Positions 43,802 to 52,762 of a DNA stretch of 64,000 bases are shown here, piece after piece (within the stretch, counting starts at the first letter, position 1; each line of letters starts with the position of its first letter). The position numbers and the translations under genes were made by a program. The stretch comes from Dethiobacter alkaliphilus (GTDB taxonomy: Bacteria > Bacillota > Dethiobacteria > DTU022 > UBA8154): assembly GCA_016841605.1 (NCBI GenBank), contig JAENYV010000019.1, forward strand, positions 1 to 64,000, in the 5' to 3' direction. The notes beneath the pieces were generated by a model. The model was not told the DNA's origin and made no database searches. It saw only the letters and a list, made by a program, of their open reading frames with translations.

Positions 43802-44114
43802 CCAAGATTCCCCTTTCCGCAAGTTATTTTTCTTAATAAATGCCACTATTATTATATGGGAACAAGGGTAAAAAACCGTTAAAATATATGTACAGTATTG
43901 TAAAAAGATTGTAAAAAGTTTAAAACCCCGGAAGGGGTAGTGTTTTTTTGACGTCAAAAAATATTCGCTTTACCCTCTGTCTAACTTCATAAAGTCTTTA
44001 TTGAATTAATTGTCAAACTTATTTTAACATACATCCCCTTAAAAAGCAATGAGAAATAGTCGAACGAAAAATATATTTAAAAAAATAAAAAAACTTTAAG
44101 CATTTGTCTTTAAA
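43802..44114. other. Intergenic region upstream of the PaaK-like gene
   Basis: 313 nt of A/T-rich sequence. CCCC-GGAA-GGGG followed by TAGTGTTTTTTT (about 43925-43948) is a terminator-like hairpin reading rightward, though no rightward gene precedes it directly. No sigma-54 element was found here. Confidence 0.4.
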
Positions 44115-44149
44115 AAAAACGTAAGGCTGTTCTTTAGCCTTACGTTTTT
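44115..44149 (-). terminator. Terminator of the acyl-CoA ligase gene
   Basis: AAAAACGTAAGGCT and AGCCTTACGTTTTT form a perfect 14-bp stem with a 7-nt loop and T-runs on both strands, 18 nt past the ligase stop. Confidence 0.9.
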
Positions 44150-44166
44150 CCCTGAAAGTAAAAAGT

Positions 44167-45681
44167 TTAGTTAAGTTCACGCTTTAAAAGCTTGCCTGTA
44201 GGGGTTTTGGGCAGATCATCTCTTATTTCAATTATTCTCGGCACTTTATAGGCAGCAATATTCTTCTTGCAAAAAGTTTTTAATTCATCTTCATTTATGT
44301 CTGTACCAGGTTTGGGCACAATGAAAGCTTTGGGGATTTCACCTTTTTCAACATCTTTAATCCCGATAACCGCCGCCTCTAAAACCGCAGGATGGGAAAA
44401 AAGCACTTCTTCAATTTCTCTGGGATAAACATTATAGCCTCCACAGATAATCAGATCTTTTTTCCTGTCGACAATAAATATATATTTCTCTTCATTGACA
44501 TAGCCTAAATCTCCGGTAGCAAACCATCCTTCACTAAAAGCCGCTTCCGTGGCCTCCGGCATCTTCCAGTAACCCTTGAACAATCCCGGACCTTTGACCA
44601 TAAACTCGCCGACTTCCCCTGTGGGGACCTCCACACCTTCTTCATTTACTACTTTCAAATCCCAGCTATGGGCAAGCAGTCCGATTGAACCCGCCAGATT
44701 ATGTCCGGCCCTTTCATAAGTAACTGCTGAGCATGTTTCCGTTGCACCATACATTTCACAGTAGTCAACTCCAAAATTTTCTTCTATCTGGGGAATAAAT
44801 TCTGCCGGCATGGCTGCTCCGGCTGATTGGACAAGCCGCAGACTGCTTAAATCATATAATTCCCGATTTTGTTGATAATGGTTTAACATGTAAATATACA
44901 TCGTCGGTACTCCGGCAAAATGTGTTATCTTATACTTTGTGATCATCTCCAAAGCTTTTTCCGGAAAGAAACGGGGCATAATTGCCACGGCAGCGCCCTT
45001 ATACATCGGGCCGAGAACAGTGGTAACAAAAAAGATATGGCAGTAAGGATTGGCACTCAGAAGACTATCCTGATCATTTATATGCAGAAGGTAACAACTG
45101 TTCAGTTCAGCCTGCTGCCAGTAATTATTGTGTGTCAACATGGCGCCTTTCGGGTTTCCGGTAGTACCCGAAGTATAAAGGATAGTTACAACATCGTCGG
45201 GGTCACAATCCGCGAACTCCAAACTACTCTTTTCACCCTTTAACAAATCGGAAAAAAGCAGTGTATTTTCCAGGGCTTTTTCTCCCACAACAATTAATTT
45301 TTTGAGCGATGACAATTGCTCCCTTATCCCGATAACATTTTCCTTTGCTTCTTTTATCGCCGCAACCATTACACAGGCTTCCGCATTGTTGACAATATAA
45401 TTTATCTCGGCAGCTTTATACATGATATTAAACGGGACTGAAGTAGCACCTATTCCGGCAACAGCAAAATAAGTTATTAAATATTCTAAAGAGTTCGGGA
45501 GATATATAGCAACACGGTCCCCTTTTTTTACTCCCAGTTCCAGCAGGGAGTTGCCCATCCTCTTCACCATAAGCTCAAAATTTATCCAGGTTATTTCCTG
45601 GGGATCGGATGACTCAGAGATGATAGCCAATGAGTTCGGAATCCTCCGGGCATTTCTTTCTATTATTTTTGAAATATTCAC
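44167..45681 (-). CDS. Acyl-CoA synthetase (AMP-dependent, fatty/aryl acid ligase family)
   Basis: A 504-aa ANL-superfamily ligase. Motifs: ILYTSGTTGNPKGAML, YGATETCSAVTYE, TGDLGYVNEEKYIFIVDRKKD, GGYNVYPREIEEVL and the catalytic lysine in KTPTGKLLKREL. It activates a medium/long-chain or aryl acid; the chain length preference is not visible. GTG at 45681 follows GGAGGTTAGGTC. It lies directly downstream of an acyl-CoA dehydrogenase and a TRAP transporter, suggesting that imported acid is activated and oxidised in one pathway. Confidence 0.92.
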   Translation of the reverse strand: MNISKIIERNARRIPNSLAIISESSDPQEITWINFELMVKRMGNSLLELGVKKGDRVAIYLPNSLEYLITYFAVAGIGATSVPFNIMYKAAEINYIVNNAEACVMVAAIKEAKENVIGIREQLSSLKKLIVVGEKALENTLLFSDLLKGEKSSLEFADCDPDDVVTILYTSGTTGNPKGAMLTHNNYWQQAELNSCYLLHINDQDSLLSANPYCHIFFVTTVLGPMYKGAAVAIMPRFFPEKALEMITKYKITHFAGVPTMYIYMLNHYQQNRELYDLSSLRLVQSAGAAMPAEFIPQIEENFGVDYCEMYGATETCSAVTYERAGHNLAGSIGLLAHSWDLKVVNEEGVEVPTGEVGEFMVKGPGLFKGYWKMPEATEAAFSEGWFATGDLGYVNEEKYIFIVDRKKDLIICGGYNVYPREIEEVLFSHPAVLEAAVIGIKDVEKGEIPKAFIVPKPGTDINEDELKTFCKKNIAAYKVPRIIEIRDDLPKTPTGKLLKRELN

Positions 45682-45764
45682 GACCTAACCTCCTATGTTA
45701 TTGTAGTCGAGACACTTCATTTTAATTGTCCTTCTTCTGTCGGCCAACTTTTGCAACACAATCT

Positions 45765-46916
45765 CTATTCGCTCAGAATATTAGCTGCGATAACCATGCG
45801 TTGAATCTGGTTGGTTCCTTCTAATATTTGCTGTATTTTGCTATCTCTCATATATTTCTCAACTAAATATTCCCTGGTATATCCATATCCTCCGAAAATT
45901 TGAACCGCATCTGTCGTTACTCTCATGGCCATATCAGTAGCATACAGTTTCGCAAAAGCTGCCTGTTTGGAAAAAGGCTTTCTGTCTTCCCAATATTTAT
46001 CTTTAAGGCAGGAGGCCTGATAGACGAGGTAGCGTGCAGCTTCTATCTCAGTGGCCATATCGGCCAGCATAAACTGGATGGCCTGATTTTTACAGATAGG
46101 ACGGCCAAACTGGACACGTTCCTTGGAATAGGTAACAGCCGCTTCATAAGCAGCCTGCGCTATCCCCACGGAAAGGGCCCCGATACTGGGACGGGCCATA
46201 TCGAGTGTCATCATAGCCAGCTTGATACCCTCTCCTGCTTTGCCGATCAAATTTTCTTGGGGAACGCTGACGTCCTCAAAGATCATTTCCGACGTATCGG
46301 AACAGCGAAGACCCATTTTTTCTTCTTTTTTACCCACAACTACTCCCGGCCTATCTGCTTCTACCATGAATACGGCAGGCTTTTTCTTGTCGCTACCGTC
46401 ATCAACTTTGGCGAAAACCGTGTGGTATTTTGCATATCTGGCATTGGTAATAAAGCATTTTGTGCCATTTATAAGATAATCATTGCCGTCTTTCCTGGCG
46501 ATTGTGGCGATACCGCCGGCATCGGACCCGGCATTGGGTTCCGTCAGGCAAAAAGAAACCAGGCTCCCTTCCTCACAGATTCGGGGAAGGAAGCTTTCCT
46601 TTTGTTCTTCAGACCCGCCTAAGAGAAGAGGATAAAGAGCCAAAGCATTTCCGTTGGCACAGGTTGCCACGCCGGCACAACCTCTGGCGATTTCTTCAAA
46701 AATAATCGAATATGAAAGAGCGTCGACTCCAGGTCCGCCATATTGTTCCGGTATGGATAAATTAAAAAGACCTACTTCATCCATTTTTTTCAAAATAGTA
46801 CTCGGAAATTCTTCATTCTCATCCAGCTCCCTGGATACCGGTATAATTTCCTTTTCCGTAAATTCCCGGGCCATTTTTTTAAAAGATTCCTGTTCACTGG
46901 TCAATTTAAAATCCAT
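45765..46916 (-). CDS. Acyl-CoA dehydrogenase
   Basis: A 383-aa flavoenzyme of the butyryl/acyl-CoA dehydrogenase type, which introduces a double bond at C2-C3 of an acyl-CoA and passes electrons to ETF. Motifs: LTEPNAGSDAGG, the FAD contact TNARYAKYH, the DAVQIFGGYGYTREY segment, and EGTNQIQRM with the catalytic Glu (about 368). ETF genes are not in the window. It begins 76 nt after the TRAP permease gene and is probably in the same transcript. Confidence 0.95.
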   Translation of the reverse strand: MDFKLTSEQESFKKMAREFTEKEIIPVSRELDENEEFPSTILKKMDEVGLFNLSIPEQYGGPGVDALSYSIIFEEIARGCAGVATCANGNALALYPLLLGGSEEQKESFLPRICEEGSLVSFCLTEPNAGSDAGGIATIARKDGNDYLINGTKCFITNARYAKYHTVFAKVDDGSDKKKPAVFMVEADRPGVVVGKKEEKMGLRCSDTSEMIFEDVSVPQENLIGKAGEGIKLAMMTLDMARPSIGALSVGIAQAAYEAAVTYSKERVQFGRPICKNQAIQFMLADMATEIEAARYLVYQASCLKDKYWEDRKPFSKQAAFAKLYATDMAMRVTTDAVQIFGGYGYTREYLVEKYMRDSKIQQILEGTNQIQRMVIAANILSE

Positions 46917-46992
46917 TATTTATTAATTGCCTCCTCTTGATGTTTGCTAACTCCACGAACTTGGCATTTTAATCAGAATAGAAAAATATGAA

Positions 46993-48300
46993 TTAATAAA
47001 ATTTATAAGCTAAAAACGTGGCAATATCCGGAAATAATACCAGAATCACAATGCAAACAATAAAGGCCATTAAAAAGGGCCATATCCCTCGAAAGATTAC
47101 CTCCAGAGACACATCGGGCACAATACCCTTGACAACATATACGCTCATACCTACCGGTGGAGTAATACACGCCATCCCCACAATAAGCACGATAATTACA
47201 CCAAACCAAATGGGATCGTAGCCAAGCGTTGTCGTAACGACAGGATAAAAAATCGGCGTTGTTAATAAAACCAGGGCCATAGCATCAATAAAGCAACCCA
47301 AAATAAGGTACACAAGCATAATTAGCCCCATAACGACAATGGGCGGTAAAAACAATTCACCTGCCAAGTTTGCCAGCTCAAAAGGAATTCTGCTTAAAGA
47401 CATGAATCTTCCAAAAATAACCGCTCCGGCAGTCATGAGCATGATCATGGCTGTCGTTCTCGTTGTATCGTTTAAAGCTCTTTTAAAACCATCCCATTTA
47501 AGTTTCTTCTCCAGAGTTGTCAGCACTAAAACCCCGGCGGCACCGACCCCGGCCGCTTCTGTGGGAGTAAACCAACCGATAAACATACCGCCGATGGAAA
47601 CGATAAAAACAACCATGATTTCCCACAAACCTCCGCCCATGGCTTGCACCCTTTCTTTCCACGATGACTTGGGACCCATGGGTCCGAACTCCGGATGGCG
47701 AAAGGTAGTACTATAAACTGCGGCCATAAGCAAGAGCATAAGAAGGATACCCGGTAAAATTCCGGCTATAAACAATGTTCCGATAGATTGTTCCGCGGCA
47801 ACGCCATAAATGATAAAAAAAATACTGGGCGGAATCATTATACCTATCCCGGAACCTGCGGCTACGCTGGCCGTGGATAAAGATTTTGAATAATTATACT
47901 TTTCCATCTCCGGTATAGCAATAGCGCCGATAGTTGCTGCCGTAGCTGTCACTGAACCGCAGACAGCTCCAAATACTGCACAGGCCATCTGTGTGGAAAT
48001 GGCAAGTCCTCCGGGTAAATGTCCGATTGCTTTATAGGCAAAATTGTAGATTCTGGTTCCAATGCCGGCATAAAAAGCAAAATAACCCATCAACATAAAC
48101 ATGGGAACAACGCTAAGTGAATAAGAAGAAAAGGTTGAAAATATTTCTTGTGTCAGCATCCTGGATGCTGTTGGCAGAGAATTTAAATAGCTGCATCCGG
48201 CAAAACCAACAATAGCCATTGAATAAGCAATCGGCATTCCTAGAACAAGTAATACAAAGAAACAGATTACACCAATTAAGCCTACAACAGCAGCACTCAA
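46993..48300 (-). CDS. dctM: TRAP transporter large permease (DctM)
   Basis: A 435-aa membrane protein with about twelve hydrophobic segments, the DctM/SiaM family. Marks: LLVLGMPIAYSMAIVG, AVCGSVTATAATIGAIAIPEM, GSGIGIMIPPSIFFIIYG and the TPPVGMSVYVVKGI end region. It moves the carboxylate with Na+ or H+ together with DctQ. It starts with TTG two bases after the dctQ stop, behind GAGGAGGATTAAAA. Confidence 0.95.
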   Translation of the reverse strand: MSAAVVGLIGVICFFVLLVLGMPIAYSMAIVGFAGCSYLNSLPTASRMLTQEIFSTFSSYSLSVVPMFMLMGYFAFYAGIGTRIYNFAYKAIGHLPGGLAISTQMACAVFGAVCGSVTATAATIGAIAIPEMEKYNYSKSLSTASVAAGSGIGIMIPPSIFFIIYGVAAEQSIGTLFIAGILPGILLMLLLMAAVYSTTFRHPEFGPMGPKSSWKERVQAMGGGLWEIMVVFIVSIGGMFIGWFTPTEAAGVGAAGVLVLTTLEKKLKWDGFKRALNDTTRTTAMIMLMTAGAVIFGRFMSLSRIPFELANLAGELFLPPIVVMGLIMLVYLILGCFIDAMALVLLTTPIFYPVVTTTLGYDPIWFGVIIVLIVGMACITPPVGMSVYVVKGIVPDVSLEVIFRGIWPFLMAFIVCIVILVLFPDIATFLAYKFY

Positions 48301-48302
48301 TT

Positions 48303-48809
48303 TTAATCCTCCTCTTTTAATGCTCCGATTAGCCCGGTTACTCTATACAAAAGCACCACAGCTAAAACTACGAAACAAAGCGCAATAATGTAAATAAATG
48401 GATAATAAGGAGTTCTCGTTGTTACAGAAAGATCCCCCCTGACAACCATGTCGGCACCGTAATCGAACAATTCCCAGGCAGTAAAGACAAAAAAGGCAGC
48501 AGAAATAATGTTTAAAAAAACAGATATCACTTTTAATGTTTTCTGGGAAAATATCTTTTCAACTATAAAAGTTATAGCAATATGACCGTCTTTAAAGGCA
48601 CAAAAAGCTATGGAAAAAGCTATGGCCAATGCCGTATAGAAGCCCACATATTCAAAAGCTCCTTTAATTGGGGCACTAAAGGCGCACCGTAATATTACAT
48701 TCAGCACAACCAGCACCATTAAGCCAATAAATACCCATCCCGCGATCTTGTCAAAAAAAGCACTTATCGAGTTAACCACACTTGAAAATATTTTCATGCC
48801 ACTACTCAC
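48303..48809 (-). CDS. dctQ: TRAP transporter small permease (DctQ)
   Basis: A 168-aa protein with four membrane helices, the DctQ family. Typical features are the IAGWVFIGLMVLVVLNVILRC first helix and the EYVGFYTALAIAFSIAFCAFKDGHIAI pair. It pairs with DctM. It follows dctP, with a strong hairpin in the gap that may reduce expression of the permeases relative to the binding protein. Confidence 0.92.
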   Translation of the reverse strand: MSSGMKIFSSVVNSISAFFDKIAGWVFIGLMVLVVLNVILRCAFSAPIKGAFEYVGFYTALAIAFSIAFCAFKDGHIAITFIVEKIFSQKTLKVISVFLNIISAAFFVFTAWELFDYGADMVVRGDLSVTTRTPYYPFIYIIALCFVVLAVVLLYRVTGLIGALKEED

Positions 48810-48841
48810 CTCGTTAGCAGGATGCTGAAGCTGAAGATATC

Positions 48842-48874
48842 CGGAGGGTGGGAAAAAGAGATAACCACCCTCCG
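48842..48874 (-). promoter_or_regulatory. Intercistronic hairpin between dctP and dctQ
   Basis: Minus strand CGGAGGGTGG and CCACCCTCCG arms (10 bp, loop about 13 nt), with no T-run after it. Such hairpins protect the 3' end of an upstream message, so excess binding protein relative to permease is likely. Confidence 0.65.
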
Positions 48875-48896
48875 AATTTTAAGTAAATGCTAATAT

Positions 48897-49994
48897 TTAA
48901 CCATACATCTCGTTATATTTATCAGCCAAACGTTTGATCGTCTCAATCACTTCTTTACCGGGAAGACCTTTTTCTTCCATTGACTGGATATATTCATCCT
49001 GCAGGGGCACCAGTTTCTCCATCCACCTGGCAAACTCTTCATCGGATAACTCTATTTCTTCATGGCCATACCCCTCTTTGGCAAATTGTAAACCTTCGGT
49101 GTTTATTTCATCCCAATTGCCGGAAGCTACCTCTGCAAAAATTTGTTCATTTACCTTCAGGATTTTTTCCTGAATGTCTGATGGAAAAGAATTCCATACA
49201 TCCAGGTTCATAGTCACGAAAAAGATCGCGTTGGAAAGAAACGGCGTATAAGTTATATATTTGGTTACCTCGGCCTGCCTGTACGCTTTCAATACTTCCA
49301 AAGGAGCACAGTTGCCCTGCACAATTCCTCTAGATAAAGCTTCATAAGCCTCTACGGCAGTCATGGCGACAGGTACTGCACCTATTGCCTCAATGGCTTT
49401 CACCGGCATACCGAAAGTCCTGATCTCCACATTTTGAATATCTTCTAGGGTGTGAATGGGATTTTTTGTCAAAAGGTGAGACGGACCGGTAGCAGTTGCA
49501 AACATCAATTTTGTATCATTAATTTCCTCAGGCTGCAGTTCCTTTAGTCCTTCCCAGGCAACATAACTGGCAGCTTTAGAGTTTTGGTAGACTGTCCCCG
49601 GTAATTCAAAACCTTCGATGACGGGGAAACGACCGGCATTATACGTAAAAACACTAAACCCTACATCAGCTATACCGGTTGCCACACCTTCATAGACATC
49701 AGCAGCTTTAAGCAATGTTTCTCCAGGATAAGTTACTACGGTAACAAGTCCGTCAGTAGCTTCTTCCACTGCTTTGCCCCATTCCTGTGCAATGCGCGTC
49801 TCTACAGAGTGCACAGCAGGAAAAAAGTGGGCAAATTTTAATTCTACCGGCTCCATGGCAATCCCTTCGTCAGGGCTTCCACCTTCGTTTTGACCTTCAA
49901 CTGCAGATTCTTCATTAGTAGAACAACCAAAAGCAAACAATAAAAGCAGCAAACTGAAAACAATAGCAGCACCCTTTATAAAAGTTTTTGACAT
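48897..49994 (-). CDS. dctP: TRAP transporter substrate-binding lipoprotein (DctP)
   Basis: A 365-aa exported lipoprotein: signal sequence with lipobox LFAFGC at about residue 24, an acidic linker, and a DctP/TAXI-type binding domain. Seen are LKFAHFFPAVHSVETRIAQEW, the substrate-binding Arg region NVEIRTFGMPVKAIEAIGA and the central helix GIVQGNCAPLEVLKAY. The DctP fold binds an organic acid (C4-dicarboxylate, keto acid or aromatic acid). The ligand cannot be told from sequence, but two CoA ligases follow in the cluster. A perfect inverted repeat lies 35-56 nt upstream of the start. Confidence 0.93.
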   Translation of the reverse strand: MSKTFIKGAAIVFSLLLLLFAFGCSTNEESAVEGQNEGGSPDEGIAMEPVELKFAHFFPAVHSVETRIAQEWGKAVEEATDGLVTVVTYPGETLLKAADVYEGVATGIADVGFSVFTYNAGRFPVIEGFELPGTVYQNSKAASYVAWEGLKELQPEEINDTKLMFATATGPSHLLTKNPIHTLEDIQNVEIRTFGMPVKAIEAIGAVPVAMTAVEAYEALSRGIVQGNCAPLEVLKAYRQAEVTKYITYTPFLSNAIFFVTMNLDVWNSFPSDIQEKILKVNEQIFAEVASGNWDEINTEGLQFAKEGYGHEEIELSDEEFARWMEKLVPLQDEYIQSMEEKGLPGKEVIETIKRLADKYNEMYG

Positions 49995-50323
49995 GTTATA
50001 ACCCCCAATTATATTTTGTTAACTCCCTTTTCTGTTAAAATTAACAGAAACAGACATTTCACCACATTTTACGTTTTAATTTAATTAAAATATTGGAACA
50101 GATTTAATATAGAAGTTATCTTATAGGCATTACCTTCTCTTCTCTTCGGGCAAGGCTACTGCAGTGAATAAAAGATTTATAATTATTTGATTTATTAAAA
50201 ATTTATTAATGTATTTATTTAAACGCTATAATATAAAATTCCTTTTCTTTTTAATATAACATTATTTTTTTCTCCATATTTTCCATTAATCACATTGTTC
50301 TGTCTATTAAATTTAAAATCTTC
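49995..50323. other. Promoter region of the TRAP operon
   Basis: About 330 nt of A/T-rich sequence before dctP. It contains the inverted repeat at 50029-50050, and I found no sigma-54 element in it. No gene is visible. Confidence 0.45.
50029..50050. promoter_or_regulatory. Perfect 10-bp-arm inverted repeat upstream of dctP
   Basis: Arms TTTCTGTTAA and TTAACAGAAA separated by AA. Position 35 bp upstream of the dctP start makes an operator plausible. It resembles, but does not match the spacing of, the Rex consensus. Confidence 0.5.
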
Positions 50324-50351
50324 CCGGGCACCGAGTTGCACCGGCACCCAG
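50324..50351 (-). terminator. Terminator-like hairpin after the decayed dehydrogenase
   Basis: Minus strand CTGGGTGCCG and CGGTGCCCGG pair over ten positions (with G-U pairs), followed by GAAGATTTTAAATTT. It would end the thiolase operon transcript. Confidence 0.55.
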
Positions 50352-50690
50352 GTATCCTTTTTCTTATTACGGATAAAATTGAGCTTTCGTTTTAACGTCG
50401 GGGACTACCTTATTTACCATGCCTTATTTTATTAGTACTGGGGCGCCTTCCAGTGCATATCTTTATATTCTTCACAAAAGTATTCTACTACGTATACCGA
50501 TATCGATCCCGCCAAAATCTTGCAGTTCAAAAGCTCCAAATGGGGTAGTTCAGGCCAAATTTTACTGCTTTATCAATATCTTCTATGCCGGCTACTCCTT
50601 TTTCGAGCAGGCGTATGGCTTCGATGTACTGGTCCATCATTACCCGGTTGACGATAAAGTCGGGGTTACTCTGACTTCCGACTCCAGTTA
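50352..50690 (-). pseudogene. Remnant of 3-hydroxyacyl-CoA dehydrogenase (C-terminal domain)
   Basis: Translating the minus strand from about 50694 gives KVTGVGSQSNPDFIVNRVMM, then DQYIEAIRLLEKG and IDKAVKFGLNYP. A +1 frameshift follows near 50542 and the homology continues as GAFELQDFGGIDIGIRS. A second frameshift near 50492 leads to EYFCEEYKDMHWKAPQY and stop codons; VKTKAQFYP matches the family end in yet another frame. This is the complete C-terminal domain of a 3-hydroxybutyryl-CoA dehydrogenase-type enzyme (NAD-dependent beta-oxidation step). The N-terminal NAD-binding domain is missing. The remnant begins at the very stop codon of the DUF35 gene. Confidence 0.85.
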
Positions 50691-51170
50691 CTTTACTTTT
50701 TCAAAAACAAAAAATACTCTTTCGTGCTGTATTACTGCACCTTTTTTACCGTCCGCGGGAACAGGTTCGATGGGGATAACGACCAGTTTGACTTTGTCGC
50801 CTTCTTTCAGTTCACCGGCTTTACAGTTCTGGACGCGGCCGAGATAGGTCAGTTCTCCTCCTAAGTCAACATGGGCATGGATTAAGGGGGCTTGAAAGCC
50901 TAAGGGTACTCCGGCTTCCTGTTCGGCAACTACCAGAACTGTTCCTTCGCTGGGAAGGTCGACCCATTCCATGTTTTCGGAAAGACATTCAGGACAGATG
51001 ATCCGGGGAGGAAAGGAACGAGCCCCGCAGTCTGTGCATTTTGTTGTGGTAAAACGCCCTTCTTTTAAGTTGTCATAGAATTTGTAGACCATGTTGTAGT
51101 TCTTGTCCTGCAGGGGATACATATCCATGCTTACTGCGTATTTACCATTGAGTATGGAGATACCTTCCAT
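50688..51170 (-). CDS. DUF35 zinc-ribbon/OB-fold partner of thiolase
   Basis: A 160-aa protein with an N-terminal rubredoxin-like zinc ribbon (CTDCGARSFPP...CPECLSEN) and a C-terminal OB-fold (about 70-150) of the DUF35 family. Such proteins bind thiolase-like enzymes of the SCP-x/acetoacetyl-CoA type and form an acyl-CoA channel; the overlap of its ATG with the thiolase stop (TAATG) fits a complex. It is immediately followed by the dehydrogenase remnant. Confidence 0.9.
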   Translation of the reverse strand: MEGISILNGKYAVSMDMYPLQDKNYNMVYKFYDNLKEGRFTTTKCTDCGARSFPPRIICPECLSENMEWVDLPSEGTVLVVAEQEAGVPLGFQAPLIHAHVDLGGELTYLGRVQNCKAGELKEGDKVKLVVIPIEPVPADGKKGAVIQHERVFFVFEKVK

Positions 51171-52348
51171 TATATATCCCTCCCGTAAACAAGTACTGTA
51201 TGCGCTGCGCTTAAGCCGCTGAGGTTATGGGTCAGGCCCGTCCTTGCTCCTTCGACCTGCCTGGCGGCGTCACCCCGCAGCTGTTTCATTATTTCGATTC
51301 CCTGCCTTATGCCTGTGCCGCCAAAGGGATGGCCGCAGCTTAGCAGACCCCCGTCGGTGTTGATCGCTACGTCTCCTCCATAGTCGGAACGCCCTTCCTG
51401 GACGAAGAGGCCGCCCTCTCCTTTTTCGCAGAAACCCAGGTCTTCAGATTCGATTATTTCTGAGATGGTAAAGCAGTCATGGGTCTGGGCTACGTCTATA
51501 TCGGAGGGTTTTACTCCGGCTTTGCTGTAGGCCTGGTTCCCGGCTATTTTTAGAGCTTCCCAGGTTGTCATGCTGGGCATGTTGGCGGACATGTTGTTGA
51601 CGGTGGCCTGGCCGACACCTTTAATGTAGACAAGCGGTTTGTCGGTATATTCTTTGGCTTTTTCTTCACAGGCAAGGATTACTGCAGAGGCACCGTCGGT
51701 TACCGGGCAACAGTCAAAGAGTTTCAGAGGTGCGACAACGTGTTTGGCATTTAATGCTTCTTCGAGAGTTATTGCTTTTTGAAATTGTCCCTTGGGGTTG
51801 TTGAGACCGTTGCGCCTGTTCTTTACTGATACCATAGCCAGTTGTTCTTCTGTGGTTCCGTAGAGCTTCATGTGCCGCTGCGCAACCATGGAGAAGAATG
51901 GTGGCGGAAGTCCCAGCCCCTGAGAGCCGTCCCAGTCATGATCACCAGTACCCAGTTCACTGTAGAAAACTTCCCATTTCTGCGGGGTAAAGAGCTTTTC
52001 TCCTCCGGTTATCATGACGACATCTGCTATGCCGCTTTTGATCAGGCCATAGGCCAGGATGATGCCGGAGCTGCCGCTGGCACAGAGCAGTTCAACACGT
52101 GCACAGATGTTTTTCGGCTTAATCCCCAAGTATTCTGCAACGAGAGGAGCCAGGTGCGTCTGGAAACAACTCCGCTCTGTAAAAGCCGAGGCAACAATTA
52201 AACCGTCGACGTCTTTGTTGCTCAGACCAGGGATGTCATTAAAGCAGGCTTTGCCCGCTTCCTGAAACATATCCCTGGCTGAGGCCTGGCGCACCCCCCA
52301 GTGTGACATCCCCCCACCGATAATGCAAACATTTCTTTCCATACGCAA
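51170..52348 (-). CDS. Thiolase family acetyl-CoA acetyltransferase (DUF35-dependent type)
   Basis: A 392-aa thiolase of the SCP-x/archaeal-like branch that works with a DUF35 protein. The nucleophilic Cys is in ELLCASGSSG (about 89) and the His/Cys pair in LLSCGHPFGGTG (about 340). It cleaves a 3-ketoacyl-CoA to acetyl-CoA and a shortened acyl-CoA, or runs in the condensing direction. It starts with ATG at 52348 behind AAAGGAG and is preceded by a sigma-54 promoter at 52579-52595. Confidence 0.92.
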   Translation of the reverse strand: MRMERNVCIIGGGMSHWGVRQASARDMFQEAGKACFNDIPGLSNKDVDGLIVASAFTERSCFQTHLAPLVAEYLGIKPKNICARVELLCASGSSGIILAYGLIKSGIADVVMITGGEKLFTPQKWEVFYSELGTGDHDWDGSQGLGLPPPFFSMVAQRHMKLYGTTEEQLAMVSVKNRRNGLNNPKGQFQKAITLEEALNAKHVVAPLKLFDCCPVTDGASAVILACEEKAKEYTDKPLVYIKGVGQATVNNMSANMPSMTTWEALKIAGNQAYSKAGVKPSDIDVAQTHDCFTISEIIESEDLGFCEKGEGGLFVQEGRSDYGGDVAINTDGGLLSCGHPFGGTGIRQGIEIMKQLRGDAARQVEGARTGLTHNLSGLSAAHTVLVYGRDI

Positions 52349-52578
52349 TTCTCCTTTGTTTTGTAAATATTAAATAAAATAAATTATTTATATTATACTG
52401 CAAGACAACTATTTGCCCATTTCCTAACCTCCTTCTTAATTGCTTAAAAGTCTACAAGAACATCTTCCCACAGGTGCAAGTTACAATAGGTCTTTCTAAA
52501 CTAAACTCTGCCTTTCTAATGACTTAAAAAATAAACGCCGAAAATAATATATTTAATATATTTTCTTTTTTATTTTAA

Positions 52579-52595
52579 ATGCAATACTTATGCCA
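52579..52595 (-). promoter_or_regulatory. Sigma-54 promoter of the thiolase operon
   Basis: Minus strand TGGCATAAGTATTGCAT: GG and GC exactly ten nucleotides apart, matching TGGCAY-N5-TTGCW at all but one conserved position. Transcription would start near 52567, giving a leader of about 220 nt before the thiolase. A sigma-54 activator is encoded divergently at 52908. Confidence 0.75.
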
Positions 52596-52650
52596 TTTTT
52601 ATATTTGTTTAAAAAAAAATTGTATCAAAAAAGTATATTTAAATATTAAT

Positions 52651-52762
52651 GTTACTTTATTACTTATAACATCGAATTTTAAATAATTTCCTTTACCAAA
52701 TATAAAAGTAAAACGGCTACATTAAAAAAAAATTTTATTTTTTAGAAAAAGTAATAAAGTTA
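52651..52762. promoter_or_regulatory. Inverted pair of candidate activator sites
   Basis: GTTACTTTATTACTT (52651-52665) and AAGTAATAAAGTTA (52749-52762) are near-perfect inverted copies about 83 bp apart. They lie roughly 85-195 nt upstream of the expected sigma-54 start and in front of the divergent activator gene. The region is very A/T-rich, so chance similarity is possible. Confidence 0.4.

Noticed and set aside
50029-50050. Rex-binding site upstream of dctP
   Set aside because: The half-sites resemble TGTTAA/TTAACA but are two bases closer than in the Rex consensus.
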